A stretch of 17,961 nucleotides of DNA from Lachnospiraceae bacterium (GTDB lineage Bacteria > Bacillota > Clostridia > Lachnospirales > Lachnospiraceae). The notes below the pieces were generated by a model. That model was not told where the DNA came from and ran no database searches. It worked only from the letters and a program-made list of their open reading frames with translations. Shown piece by piece: positions 1 to 7,299 of the stretch. The position numbers were made by a program, and so were the translations under genes. The stretch's first letter is position 1. Each line of letters starts with the position of its first letter. The stretch lies in NCBI GenBank assembly GCA_016297945.1, contig JAEDFR010000042.1, positions 1 through 17,961 of the forward strand. Direction: 5' to 3'.

Positions 1-22
1 AAGTCTGCATCTAAGGTCAAAA

Positions 23-83
23 ACCCCATATATCGCACTTTCAGCACAAATATAGTGGGAACACAAATCCGAAAAGGGTTTTA
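23..83 (+). repeat. Left copy of a ~60-bp intergenic repeat (inverted copy at 17901-17961)
   Basis: Read on +, this stretch matches the reverse complement of the right edge of the window. The first 18 bases (23-40) are identical, then 7 of the next 8. An 8-base block (49-56) differs, and the following 22 bases (57-78) are again identical. No gap is needed, so spacing is conserved. The element lies in non-coding DNA upstream of the phospholipase-like gene. Its function is unknown; it may be a dispersed intergenic repeat or a conserved regulatory site. It could extend further, because the right copy is cut by the window end. Confidence 0.75.
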
Positions 84-94
84 TGAAAAGAAAT

Positions 95-114
95 AATAGT
101 GATAAATAGTGATA
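95..114. repeat. Perfect 10-bp tandem duplication
   Basis: AATAGTGATA occurs twice back to back (95-104 and 105-114) in AT-rich intergenic DNA just after the left ~60-bp repeat. It may be replication slippage or a paired binding site. Nothing in the sequence decides between them. Confidence 0.6.
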
Positions 115-125
115 TAAATCAAAAT

Positions 126-167
126 AATTGGAAAAGCAGTCAACTTGGTCGGCTGCTTTTTCCAATT
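126..167. terminator. Intrinsic terminator, probably bidirectional, for an unseen upstream gene
   Basis: AATTGGAAAAGCAG (126-139) pairs with CTGCTTTTTCCAATT (153-167), with one extra T, around a 13-nt loop. The A-run/T-run flanks are typical of a bidirectional rho-independent terminator. It separates the upstream transcript from the promoter near 230. Confidence 0.7.
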
Positions 168-226
168 GGAATATTACAATAATTTTACATTGTTTTATGC
201 ACTTGAGATAGAGAGAATTGCCGGAA

Positions 227-239
227 TATGGTATGATAA
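227..239 (+). promoter_or_regulatory. Extended -10 promoter for the phospholipase/MFS pair
   Basis: TATGGTATGATAA contains TATGAT (232-237) preceded by TGG, an extended -10. No good -35 sits at the normal distance; TTGAGA at 203-208 is 23 bp away. The same 13 bases occur on the - strand at 17845-17857, also downstream of a ~60-bp repeat copy. Confidence 0.5.
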
Positions 240-277
240 ATAATTAAAATGATTCAGATTGAAACAAGGAGGGTAAA

Positions 278-1093
278 ATGCCGTCAAATTATGCACATTA
301 TCGGATGGGGCAGGAAGTAAGGGTCTGCCTTGAAAATGAAGAGAAAAAAATAGTAGAGGAATATCCGGAGTTATTCCTGATTGGCCTGCATGGACCGGAT
401 GTGTTGTTTTTTTATAATCCGCTTATACGCAATAAGGTTAACCGGATTGGGCATGGAATGCATGATAAAGCCGGCAAAGAGTTTTTTGCAAATGCTGCAG
501 AAGTGATAAAAAAGCATTCGGATAAAGGTGCTTATTTGTCTTATGTGTATGGGTTTATCTGCCATTTTGCGTTAGATGAGACCTGTCATGGGTATATTGG
601 CGAAAAAACTGCTGCCAGCGGTATCAGCCATACAGAGATCGAATCGGAATTTGATAGAATGCTGATGATAAAGGATGGCTATGATCCTATCAGACACAGA
701 CTTGCAGACCATATTGTTCCTTCCATGGGAAATGCAGAAATCATACAGGCTTTTTTTGAAGAAGTAGACCGTGTAGCGGTGCGTGGGGCTTTGAAGGGGA
801 TGATACGAAACAGCAATCTGCTCACGGCACCTTCCAAAGCGAAACGTATGTTGATTTATACATTTATGAAGATGACAGGCAATTATAAAGAAATGCACGG
901 ACTGTTAATCAATTATCAAAAAAATCCCCGGTGTGATGACAGTACCGAGAGGCTTTGGTCTTTATACCGGCAGGCAAAAGAGCTTGCGATAACATTGATT
1001 ACAGAATATCGAAGCTATCTGGAAGGCGGAAAGGATTTGAATCAAATATACAATTACACATTTGGTTCCGAGCTTTTAGAAAAAAAGGAGTAA
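278..1093 (+). CDS. Zinc-dependent phospholipase C-family protein
   Basis: The 271-aa product begins with the N-terminal pattern of the zinc-dependent phospholipase C (S1/P1-like) family in clostridia: PSNYAHY, then LFLIGLHGPD and a phenylalanine-rich strand. Histidines and aspartates that could bind zinc follow: HGMHDK near residue 60, and HFALDETCHGYI near residue 95, an H-x(3)-D-x(3)-H arrangement. I see no signal peptide, so it is probably cytosolic, and its substrate is not predictable. The start is supported by AAGGAGG about 6 nt upstream. It is followed after 4 nt by an MFS transporter, so the two are probably co-transcribed from the extended -10 near 230. Family assignment is by recognition of sequence pattern; activity as a phospholipase is inference. 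Confidence 0.75.
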   Translation: MPSNYAHYRMGQEVRVCLENEEKKIVEEYPELFLIGLHGPDVLFFYNPLIRNKVNRIGHGMHDKAGKEFFANAAEVIKKHSDKGAYLSYVYGFICHFALDETCHGYIGEKTAASGISHTEIESEFDRMLMIKDGYDPIRHRLADHIVPSMGNAEIIQAFFEEVDRVAVRGALKGMIRNSNLLTAPSKAKRMLIYTFMKMTGNYKEMHGLLINYQKNPRCDDSTERLWSLYRQAKELAITLITEYRSYLEGGKDLNQIYNYTFGSELLEKKE

Positions 1094-1097
1094 AAAA

Positions 1098-2330
1098 ATG
1101 CCGTTTAAATTGACAAAGGAAGAAAGAAACTGGATATTGTATGACGTGGGGAATTCTGCTTTTGTACTGATAATCTCTACAATCATTCCGATTTATTTTA
1201 ACTATCTGGCAGGAAGTGCGGGATTGTCAGACGTAGAGTATCTGGCATACTGGGGTTATGCAGCCTCTGCAACTACTCTGGTTGTAGCTTTGATGGGACC
1301 CATATGCGGTACCCTGGCAGATACCAAAGGATATAAAAAGCCTATTTTTATCATATCTCTTATGATCGGTGCAGTGGGCTGTATTAGTCTGGGATTTGCA
1401 AAAAACTGGTTATTGTTTTTAATCATTTTCATTATTGCAAAAATGGGATTATCGGGAAGTATCATTTTTTATGATTCCATGCTTTCCGATGTTACCACAA
1501 CAGAAAGGATGGATCAGGTATCTTCCCAGGGATATGCATGGGGATATATCGGAAGTTGTATTCCGTTTGTCATTTCTCTCATCATTGTGCTTGAATCCGA
1601 TGCGATTGGAATACCGATGGAGACGGCTATGACAATTGCTTTCGTGATTACGGCTTTGTGGTGGATTTGTATGGCATTGCCTTTATTAAAAACCTATCAA
1701 CAGAAACACTATGTAGAAAAGAAGGCCTATGCGATAAAGGAGAGTTTCCTGAGGCTTGGAAGAACTTTTCAGAATGTGCGCAGAGAAAAAAAGGTATTCT
1801 TATTTCTATTGGCTTTCTTTTTCTACATTGACGGTGTCTATACCATTATTGATTTAGCGACTGCTTACGGTTCTGCCCTTGGACTTGACAGTACGGGACT
1901 TTTGCTGGCACTATTAGCAACCCAGATTGTGGCATTTCCCTGTTCTATTATATTTGGGCGCCTGACACAAAAATACGAATCAGAAAAGTTGATTATGGTA
2001 TGTCTGATAGCCTACTTTTGCATTACGATTTTTGCTATGTTTCTTAAGACACAGTTACAGTTTTGGATTTTGGCTATCTTTGTGGGAATGTTCCAGGGGG
2101 GAATACAGGCATTGTCCCGTTCTTATTTTACGAAAATAATTCCGGCAAATCAGTCGGGAGAGTATTTTGGACTGATGGATATTTGTGGTAAGGGCGCGTC
2201 TTTTATAGGGACAGCCATTGTCGGTGTGGTTTCCCAATTGACAGGTGATATCAACAAAGGAGTTGGGATGCTTGCCCTGATGTTTGTGATAGGAATTCTT
2301 ATATTCAGATGTGCCGTGAAGGAAGATTAG
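1098..2330 (+). CDS. MFS transporter, UMF1/Atg22-like family
   Basis: This 410-aa polytopic membrane protein has about 12 hydrophobic segments. The N-terminal WILYDVGNSAF motif is characteristic of the UMF1/Atg22-like (vacuole effluxer) branch of the major facilitator superfamily. A GTLADTKGYKKP loop between early helices fits the MFS helix 2-3 signature (G-x-x-x-D-x-x-G-R/K-K/R). A central cytoplasmic loop (about residues 195-235, rich in Lys and Arg) divides two six-helix halves. Substrate is unknown; relatives are linked to amino acid or small-metabolite export. AAAGGAG lies just upstream, and the gene starts 4 nt after the phospholipase-like gene, which suggests one operon. No convincing terminator follows in the 130-bp AT-rich gap before spoVT. 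Confidence 0.82.
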   Translation: MPFKLTKEERNWILYDVGNSAFVLIISTIIPIYFNYLAGSAGLSDVEYLAYWGYAASATTLVVALMGPICGTLADTKGYKKPIFIISLMIGAVGCISLGFAKNWLLFLIIFIIAKMGLSGSIIFYDSMLSDVTTTERMDQVSSQGYAWGYIGSCIPFVISLIIVLESDAIGIPMETAMTIAFVITALWWICMALPLLKTYQQKHYVEKKAYAIKESFLRLGRTFQNVRREKKVFLFLLAFFFYIDGVYTIIDLATAYGSALGLDSTGLLLALLATQIVAFPCSIIFGRLTQKYESEKLIMVCLIAYFCITIFAMFLKTQLQFWILAIFVGMFQGGIQALSRSYFTKIIPANQSGEYFGLMDICGKGASFIGTAIVGVVSQLTGDINKGVGMLALMFVIGILIFRCAVKED

Positions 2331-2356
2331 TCGAAATGATTTCATCAACTTGTAAC

Positions 2357-2385
2357 GAATATTATTTCCTATTTTCCACATAATA
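2357..2385 (+). promoter_or_regulatory. Predicted sigma-G promoter of spoVT
   Basis: GAATA (2357-2361) and CATAATA (2379-2385) are separated by 17 bp. They fit the published Bacillus sigma-G consensus (GHATR, 17-18 bp, CATDHTA) at every position. In B. subtilis spoVT is transcribed in the forespore by sigma-G, so both location and sequence agree. The match is by eye and has not been tested statistically. Confidence 0.6.
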
Positions 2386-2477
2386 ACTCCAGAGTAAATA
2401 AAAGTCAGACAGGATGTTTTCATAATTATAGAGAAAAACATTTTGTTAAAATTATTTAGAAAATGGAGGAAAAGGTC

Positions 2478-3023
2478 TTGAAAGCAACAGGAATCGTTCG
2501 AAGAATTGATGATTTGGGGAGAATCGTAATTCCCAAAGAAATCCGACGTACGTTACACATTCGTGAAAGCGATCCGATGGAAATTTTTACAAGCAAAGAA
2601 GGAGAAATCATATTAAAAAAATATTCGCCGATTGGAGAAATGAGTACGTTTGCAAAGCAATATGCGGAAAGTCTGGCACAGGTTTCCGGGAAGGTGGCGC
2701 TCATTGCCGACCGCGATCAGTTTATTGCGACAGCCGGAGGTGGAAAAGCCTTTAACGGAAAAGGTCTTTCCAGACATTTGGAGGATGCCCTGGAGCGAAG
2801 AGAGACCATTCTGGCGGGAAAAGGTGAAAAGCAGTTTTTAGAGATCACACATGAGATGCAGGATGCTTATGAGCAGGAAATGATTGCCCCAATCATCTGT
2901 GAAGGGGATGTCATCGGTGCCGTAATTTTACTTGATACGAATGAAAAAGGAAAAATGGGTGAAGTGGAAAAGAAACTGGCACAATCGGCAGCAGCATTTT
3001 TGGGAAGACAGATGGAGCAGTAA
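2478..3023 (+). CDS. spoVT: Stage V sporulation protein T, AbrB-family forespore regulator
   Basis: SpoVT is a DNA-binding regulator that adjusts sigma-G-dependent gene expression in the forespore. The product (181 aa, against about 178 in B. subtilis) starts MKATGIVRRIDDLGRIVIPK, the AbrB/SpoVT swapped-hairpin DNA-binding domain (residues 1-50). A GAF-like C-terminal domain follows, including the APIICEGDVIGAVILLD strand region. An ATG at 2463 would add five residues, but I prefer the TTG at 2478: GGAGGA (2465-2470) then lies 7 nt upstream and the protein begins at the conserved position. A sigma-G-like promoter lies about 90 bp upstream. I see no terminator between this gene and the ileS promoter, so some readthrough into the T-box region is possible. 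Confidence 0.92.
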   Translation: MKATGIVRRIDDLGRIVIPKEIRRTLHIRESDPMEIFTSKEGEIILKKYSPIGEMSTFAKQYAESLAQVSGKVALIADRDQFIATAGGGKAFNGKGLSRHLEDALERRETILAGKGEKQFLEITHEMQDAYEQEMIAPIICEGDVIGAVILLDTNEKGKMGEVEKKLAQSAAAFLGRQMEQ

Positions 3024-3059
3024 AAATGTATGGAAAAGGCGGTTTTGTGCTGATGATGC

Positions 3060-3089
3060 TTGACAATGCCCGATTTTGAGAATTATAAT
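3060..3089 (+). promoter_or_regulatory. Strong sigma-A promoter of the T-box/ileS transcript
   Basis: TTGACA (3060-3065) and TATAAT (3084-3089) are both perfect consensus hexamers separated by 18 bp. The predicted start, near 3096, lies just upstream of the T-box leader. Confidence 0.85.
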
Positions 3090-3110
3090 ACAAACAGTAT
3101 GATAGTTTTA

Positions 3111-3357
3111 AAGACGTTGACGAAGAGAGTACACAGTTTTGGAAAGTCAAAGCGAGCCGGAGACGGTGGAAGTCCGGTATGAGTAAAAGACTATGGAAAA
3201 TCACTTCCGAGTTGCGGCCTGAACATCGAAGGATCTGTAGGTGCCGACGTTTTCTTGCGTTAAAAGAGCTCATATAAATCCGGTTTCGGAGAGTATGCTG
3301 TAATAGGTGGTAACGAATGTATGGCTTTCGTCCTTTTACGGACGGGAGCCTTTTTTT
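3111..3357 (+). promoter_or_regulatory. T-box riboswitch, isoleucine-specific, controlling ileS
   Basis: This leader senses uncharged tRNA-Ile and permits readthrough when isoleucine is short. The stem I base pairs AAGACGT (3111-3117) with ACGTTTT (3247-3253). An apical region with CCGG/CCGG pairing and GGTGGAAG lies near 3155-3177. The specifier is ATC (3225-3227) in the context GAACATCG, giving isoleucine. The T-box sequence is AGGTGGTAACGAA (3305-3317); its TGGT bulge would pair with the ACCA end of tRNA-Ile. The antiterminator uses ACGAA (3313-3317) with TTCGT (3327-3331) and AGG (3305-3307) with CCT (3332-3334). These pairs exclude the terminator stem 3323-3333/3340-3350. The T-box core differs from the usual AGGGTGGTACCGCG. 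Confidence 0.93.
3323..3357 (+). terminator. T-box intrinsic terminator
   Basis: An 11-bp stem (3323-3333 with 3340-3350, two G-T pairs) with a 6-nt loop is followed by seven Ts (3351-3357). Its 5' arm overlaps the antiterminator 3' arm, as expected of a T-box decision structure. Confidence 0.92.
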
Positions 3358-3456
3358 CAGTATTCTGTTATACAGTCTGTGAGTAAAATAGTAAATTCAT
3401 TAATACAGATAGAGGAAACAAGAACAATATGTGATAAAAGGAAAGGAGTACGTTTC

Positions 3457-6400
3457 ATGTATCAGAAAGTTGAGGCAAATGCAAATTTTGTAGAACATGA
3501 AAAAGAGACAGAGAAATTCTGGAGAGAAAATGACATTTTCAAAAAGAGTATGGAAGCCCGCAAAGAAGGACCTACCTATACTTTTTATGACGGACCTCCG
3601 ACTGCAAACGGAAAACCGCATATCGGACATGTTTTAACACGTGTTATCAAGGATATGATTCCGAGATACCGTACTATGAAAGGTTATATGGTTCCCCGAA
3701 AAGCCGGCTGGGATACCCATGGTCTGCCGGTTGAGCTGGAAGTAGAAAAACTGTTGGGATTAGACGGCAAGGAGCAGATTGAAGAGTACGGTCTGGACCC
3801 GTTTATTCAGAAATGTAAGGAAAGCGTTTGGAAATACAAAGGTATGTGGGAAGATTTCTCAGGTACGGTTGGTTTCTGGGCAGATATGGATGATCCTTAT
3901 GTTACTTACCATGATGATTTCATCGAGTCAGAATGGTGGGCATTAAAAGAAATCTGGAATAAAAAATTATTATATAAAGGCTTTAAGATTGTTCCTTACT
4001 GCCCTCGTTGCGGAACTCCGTTATCTTCACACGAAGTAGCACAGGGTTACAAAGCCGTAAAAGAACGTTCTGCAACGGTTCGTTTTAAAATCAAAGATCA
4101 GGATGCTTATTTCCTGGCATGGACGACAACTCCCTGGACACTGCCGAGTAATACCGCGCTTTGCGTAAATCCGGTTGAAACCTATGCAAAAGTCAAAGCA
4201 GCTGACGGATATACTTATATCATGGCTGAAGCATTGCTTGATACAGTACTTGGCAAACTGGCAGAAGATGGAAAAGCAGCTTACGAAGTGGTTGAGACCT
4301 ATGTGGGAAATGACTTAGTCGGAACGGAGTATGAAGCTTTATATTCCTGTGCGTCAGATGTTGCCGAAAAACAGCATAAAAAAGCACACTTTGTTACCGC
4401 GGACAGCTATGTAACATTGACAGACGGTACCGGTATTGTACATATTGCACCTGCTTTTGGTGAGGATGATGCGAGAGTGGGTCGCGAAAATGATTTACCT
4501 TTTGTTCAGTTTGTAGACGGAAAAGGTAATTTGACAGAAGAAACTCCTTTCGCAGGTCTCTTCGTAAAAGATGCAGATCCGAAAGTATTAGTTGATTTGG
4601 ATAGCAGAGGCTTACTGTTTGATGCTCCTAAATTTGAGCATGATTATCCATTCTGCTGGAGATGTGATACACCACTGATTTACTATGCAAGAGAATCCTG
4701 GTTTATCAAGATGACGGCAGTAAAAGATGATCTTGTAAAAAACAACAAGACGGTAAACTGGATTCCGCCGAGCATCGGAGAAGGCCGTTTTGGTAACTGG
4801 CTGGAAAACATTCAGGACTGGGGTGTATCCCGTAACCGTTATTGGGGAACACCTTTAAATATCTGGGAATGTGAAGACTGCGGACATATGGAATGTATCG
4901 GAAGCCGCGAAGAGCTTGCAAAGATGAGCGGCAATGTCGATGCAAAGGCCGTGGAATTACACAGACCTTATATTGATGAAGTGACCATTACCTGTCCGGA
5001 TTGCGGCAAGACCATGAAACGTGTTCCGGAAGTGATTGACTGCTGGTTTGACTCCGGTGCAATGCCTTTTGCACAGCATCACTATCCTTTTGAAAATAAA
5101 GAATTATTTGAAAAACAGTTCCCGGCGCAGTTTATTTCCGAAGCGGTTGACCAGACACGTGGCTGGTTCTACTCCTTAATGGCAGAATCAACACTGTTGT
5201 TTAATAAATCACCCTATGAAAACGTTATCGTTCTGGGTCTTGTATTGGATGAAAACGGAAATAAGATGTCAAAATCCAAAGGAAATGCGGTAGATCCTTT
5301 TGAAGCGCTGGAAAAATATGGTGCAGATGCTGTACGCTGGTATTTCTATATCAATTCGGCTCCCTGGCTGCCCAACCGTTTTGACGGAAAAGCCGTACAG
5401 GAAAAATCACGTAAATTCCTGGGAACCTTGTGGAATACTTATGCATTCTTTGCTTTATATGCAGAAATCGATCAGTTCGATGCGACAAAATACACATTGG
5501 ATTATGACAAACTTCCCGTCATGGATAAATGGTTATTGTCCAAATTAAATTCAGCTGTAAAAGCCGTTGATACAAACCTTGAAAATTATCGTATTCCGGA
5601 AGCTGCCAGAGCTTTAGATGATTTTACCGATGAAATGAGTAACTGGTATGTTCGTCGTTCCCGTGAGCGTTTCTGGGCAAAGGGAATGGAGCAGGATAAG
5701 ATCAATGCTTATATGACCCTTTATACAGCCCTTGTGACAATCGCTAAGGCAGCAGCTCCCATGGTACCTTTCATGACCGAAGAAATTTACCGTAACTTAG
5801 TCTGCAGCATTGATTCTTCTGCTCCCGAAAGTATCCATTTATGCGATTTCCCTACGGTAAACGAAGACTACATTGATACAAAGCTCGAAGACAGCATGGA
5901 AGAAGTTTTAAAAATCGTCGTTATGGGACGTGCGGCAAGAAATGCAGCCAATATCAAAAACCGTCAGCCGATTGGAAACATGTATGTCAAAGCGGCAAAT
6001 GTGCTGGATGATTTCTATGTAGATATCATCGAAGACGAATTGAATGTAAAGAAAGTAACCTTTACCGATGATGTTTCTGATTTTGCTTCATACAGCTTCA
6101 AACCCCAGCTTCGTACCGTAGGACCCAAATACGGCAAACAGCTTGGCGGCATCCAGAAGACACTTGCATCCTTAGACGGCAGCAAGGCAATGGAAGAATT
6201 AAAAGCAAACGGTGCCATTACATTTGAGGTTGATGGAGTAGAAGTCAGCCTTGCCGAAGAAGATCTTTTGATTTCAACAGAAAAGAAAGACGGTTTTGTA
6301 ACCGAAGCCGATAATTATGTGACCGTTGTTTTGGATACCAATCTGACAGAAGAATTGATCGAAGAAGGATTTGTATTAGAAGTAATCAGTAAGATTCAGA

Positions 6401-6612
6401 CCATGCGTAAGGATTCCAATTTTGAAGTCATGGATCATATCAAGATTGCAGTTACCGGAAATGAAAAGCTCGGAAAGATTGTCATGGACAACAAAGATGC
6501 CATTGCTACCAAAGTACTCGCAGACGAAATGACAACAGAAGGTGCATTTGCTATCAGTAAAGAGTGGACAGTTAACGGAGAAAAGGTTACAATATCTTTA
6601 GAGAAAGCATAA
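3457..6612 (+). CDS. ileS: Isoleucyl-tRNA synthetase, long type 2-like form
   Basis: The enzyme attaches isoleucine to tRNA-Ile in the cytosol. The product is 1051 aa. The class I signatures are HIGH (residues 55-58) and KMSKS (603-607). The CP1 editing domain lies between, with WTTTPWTLPSNTAL and GTGIVHIAPAFGEDD. Cysteine pairs CPRC, CWRC, CEDC and CPDC could bind zinc. The length and the GWDTHGLPVE motif (type 1 enzymes usually have GWDCHGLP) point to the type 2 IleRS branch, whose members are typically less sensitive to mupirocin. Upstream in-frame codons reach back to 3307, but that stretch is T-box terminator. The ATG at 3457 has AGGAG 8 nt upstream and starts at the family's normal N-terminus. 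The T-box controls it, and the SseB-family gene follows 13 nt downstream. Confidence 0.97.
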   Translation: MYQKVEANANFVEHEKETEKFWRENDIFKKSMEARKEGPTYTFYDGPPTANGKPHIGHVLTRVIKDMIPRYRTMKGYMVPRKAGWDTHGLPVELEVEKLLGLDGKEQIEEYGLDPFIQKCKESVWKYKGMWEDFSGTVGFWADMDDPYVTYHDDFIESEWWALKEIWNKKLLYKGFKIVPYCPRCGTPLSSHEVAQGYKAVKERSATVRFKIKDQDAYFLAWTTTPWTLPSNTALCVNPVETYAKVKAADGYTYIMAEALLDTVLGKLAEDGKAAYEVVETYVGNDLVGTEYEALYSCASDVAEKQHKKAHFVTADSYVTLTDGTGIVHIAPAFGEDDARVGRENDLPFVQFVDGKGNLTEETPFAGLFVKDADPKVLVDLDSRGLLFDAPKFEHDYPFCWRCDTPLIYYARESWFIKMTAVKDDLVKNNKTVNWIPPSIGEGRFGNWLENIQDWGVSRNRYWGTPLNIWECEDCGHMECIGSREELAKMSGNVDAKAVELHRPYIDEVTITCPDCGKTMKRVPEVIDCWFDSGAMPFAQHHYPFENKELFEKQFPAQFISEAVDQTRGWFYSLMAESTLLFNKSPYENVIVLGLVLDENGNKMSKSKGNAVDPFEALEKYGADAVRWYFYINSAPWLPNRFDGKAVQEKSRKFLGTLWNTYAFFALYAEIDQFDATKYTLDYDKLPVMDKWLLSKLNSAVKAVDTNLENYRIPEAARALDDFTDEMSNWYVRRSRERFWAKGMEQDKINAYMTLYTALVTIAKAAAPMVPFMTEEIYRNLVCSIDSSAPESIHLCDFPTVNEDYIDTKLEDSMEEVLKIVVMGRAARNAANIKNRQPIGNMYVKAANVLDDFYVDIIEDELNVKKVTFTDDVSDFASYSFKPQLRTVGPKYGKQLGGIQKTLASLDGSKAMEELKANGAITFEVDGVEVSLAEEDLLISTEKKDGFVTEADNYVTVVLDTNLTEELIEEGFVLEVISKIQTMRKDSNFEVMDHIKIAVTGNEKLGKIVMDNKDAIATKVLADEMTTEGAFAISKEWTVNGEKVTISLEKA

Positions 6613-6625
6613 AGGAGTAAGCTTT

Positions 6626-7129
6626 ATGAAATTCAAAAAAGAAGAGCTTCAAAACGAAGCACTCAATGCATGTATTCAGAAAATGAAAGAAGAAGTAAAT
6701 GCAGATACACAGAGAGCCCTTTTGGATGAGGTTTTAAAGTGTAAATTATGGGTGCCTGCAAAAGTTACCCCCGCACCGATTAAGACACCCAAGGGTGAAT
6801 TTGTGGTTACTTCCAAGCACAAAGTCAGCTTGGTATCTGCACATCATACCGTAAACGGACAGGATATCAGTTATTACATCGCATTTACGGATAAAGATGC
6901 TTTTAAGACATGGGCCAATGGAAAAAAACATGACATATTTACGGCAGAATTTGATGAAATTGCCGTCATGCTGTTAAGACCCACTGCAGTTTGTCGCGGT
7001 GTGATTTTAAATCCCGGTACAGACAACATCCGTCTGACAACGGAAGCTGTAAAGCAGTCCATTATCCATCGGGATAAAGTTGCAAGCGGGGAGATTGAGA
7101 ATACATCTTCTGACACACAAGCTGAATAA
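6626..7129 (+). CDS. SseB-family protein
   Basis: The 167-aa soluble product has the SseB N-terminal-like domain. An N-terminal helical segment leads into LWVPAKV. A strand-rich core with YYIAFTDKDAFKTW follows, and then RGVILNPGTDNIRLT, the segment usually conserved near the end of the domain. SseB is named for an enterobacterial serine-sensitivity protein; the function of stand-alone clostridial members is not established. AAAGGAG overlaps the ileS stop codon and lies about 8 nt before the ATG, so it is translated from the ileS mRNA. A clear terminator follows. Co-transcription under an isoleucine T-box is notable but does not prove a role in amino acid metabolism. Confidence 0.75.
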   Translation: MKFKKEELQNEALNACIQKMKEEVNADTQRALLDEVLKCKLWVPAKVTPAPIKTPKGEFVVTSKHKVSLVSAHHTVNGQDISYYIAFTDKDAFKTWANGKKHDIFTAEFDEIAVMLLRPTAVCRGVILNPGTDNIRLTTEAVKQSIIHRDKVASGEIENTSSDTQAE

Positions 7130-7137
7130 TTAGAACA

Positions 7138-7178
7138 AGATGTGTACAAACCGATTGTGTTCGTGCACATCTTTTTTT
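7138..7178 (+). terminator. Intrinsic terminator of the ileS-sseB transcript
   Basis: AGATGTGTAC (7138-7147) pairs over 10 bp with GTGCACATCT (7163-7172), including one G-T pair, and a run of seven Ts follows (7172-7178). Confidence 0.88.
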
Positions 7179-7210
7179 GCTTTTGAAATAAAGCTTTTAT
7201 GCGAAAAAAC

Positions 7211-7239
7211 TTTATATTTATAGCATTTTATTGTATAAT
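7211..7239 (+). promoter_or_regulatory. Likely glgP promoter
   Basis: TATAAT (7234-7239) is a perfect -10. TTTATA (7211-7216) is a 4-of-6 match to the -35 at 17 bp. It sits between the ileS-sseB terminator and the glgP ribosome site. Confidence 0.65.
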
Positions 7240-7299
7240 ATTTCCTGGTATGAATTTGAACAAATGATTCTTGAAAGAGAAAACCTGAGGAGGAAACAA

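Noticed and set aside
572..898. - strand ORF inside the phospholipase-like gene, and similar antisense ORFs elsewhere
   Set aside because: These are antisense to well-supported genes and I saw no ribosome sites or family motifs supporting them.
2400..2455. ATGTTTT/AAAACAT hairpin as a terminator of the MFS gene
   Set aside because: The stem is A/T-only and the loop long, so it would be very weak; it lies downstream of the predicted spoVT promoter, where a terminator would block spoVT.
3307..3456. 50-residue N-terminal extension of IleRS
   Set aside because: These codons are the T-box terminator and post-terminator leader. The ATG at 3457 has a good ribosome site and the family's usual N-terminus.
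7231..7299. Upstream start for glycogen phosphorylase
   Set aside because: It overlaps the predicted -10 element; the ATG at 7300 follows GAGGAGG at the right spacing.
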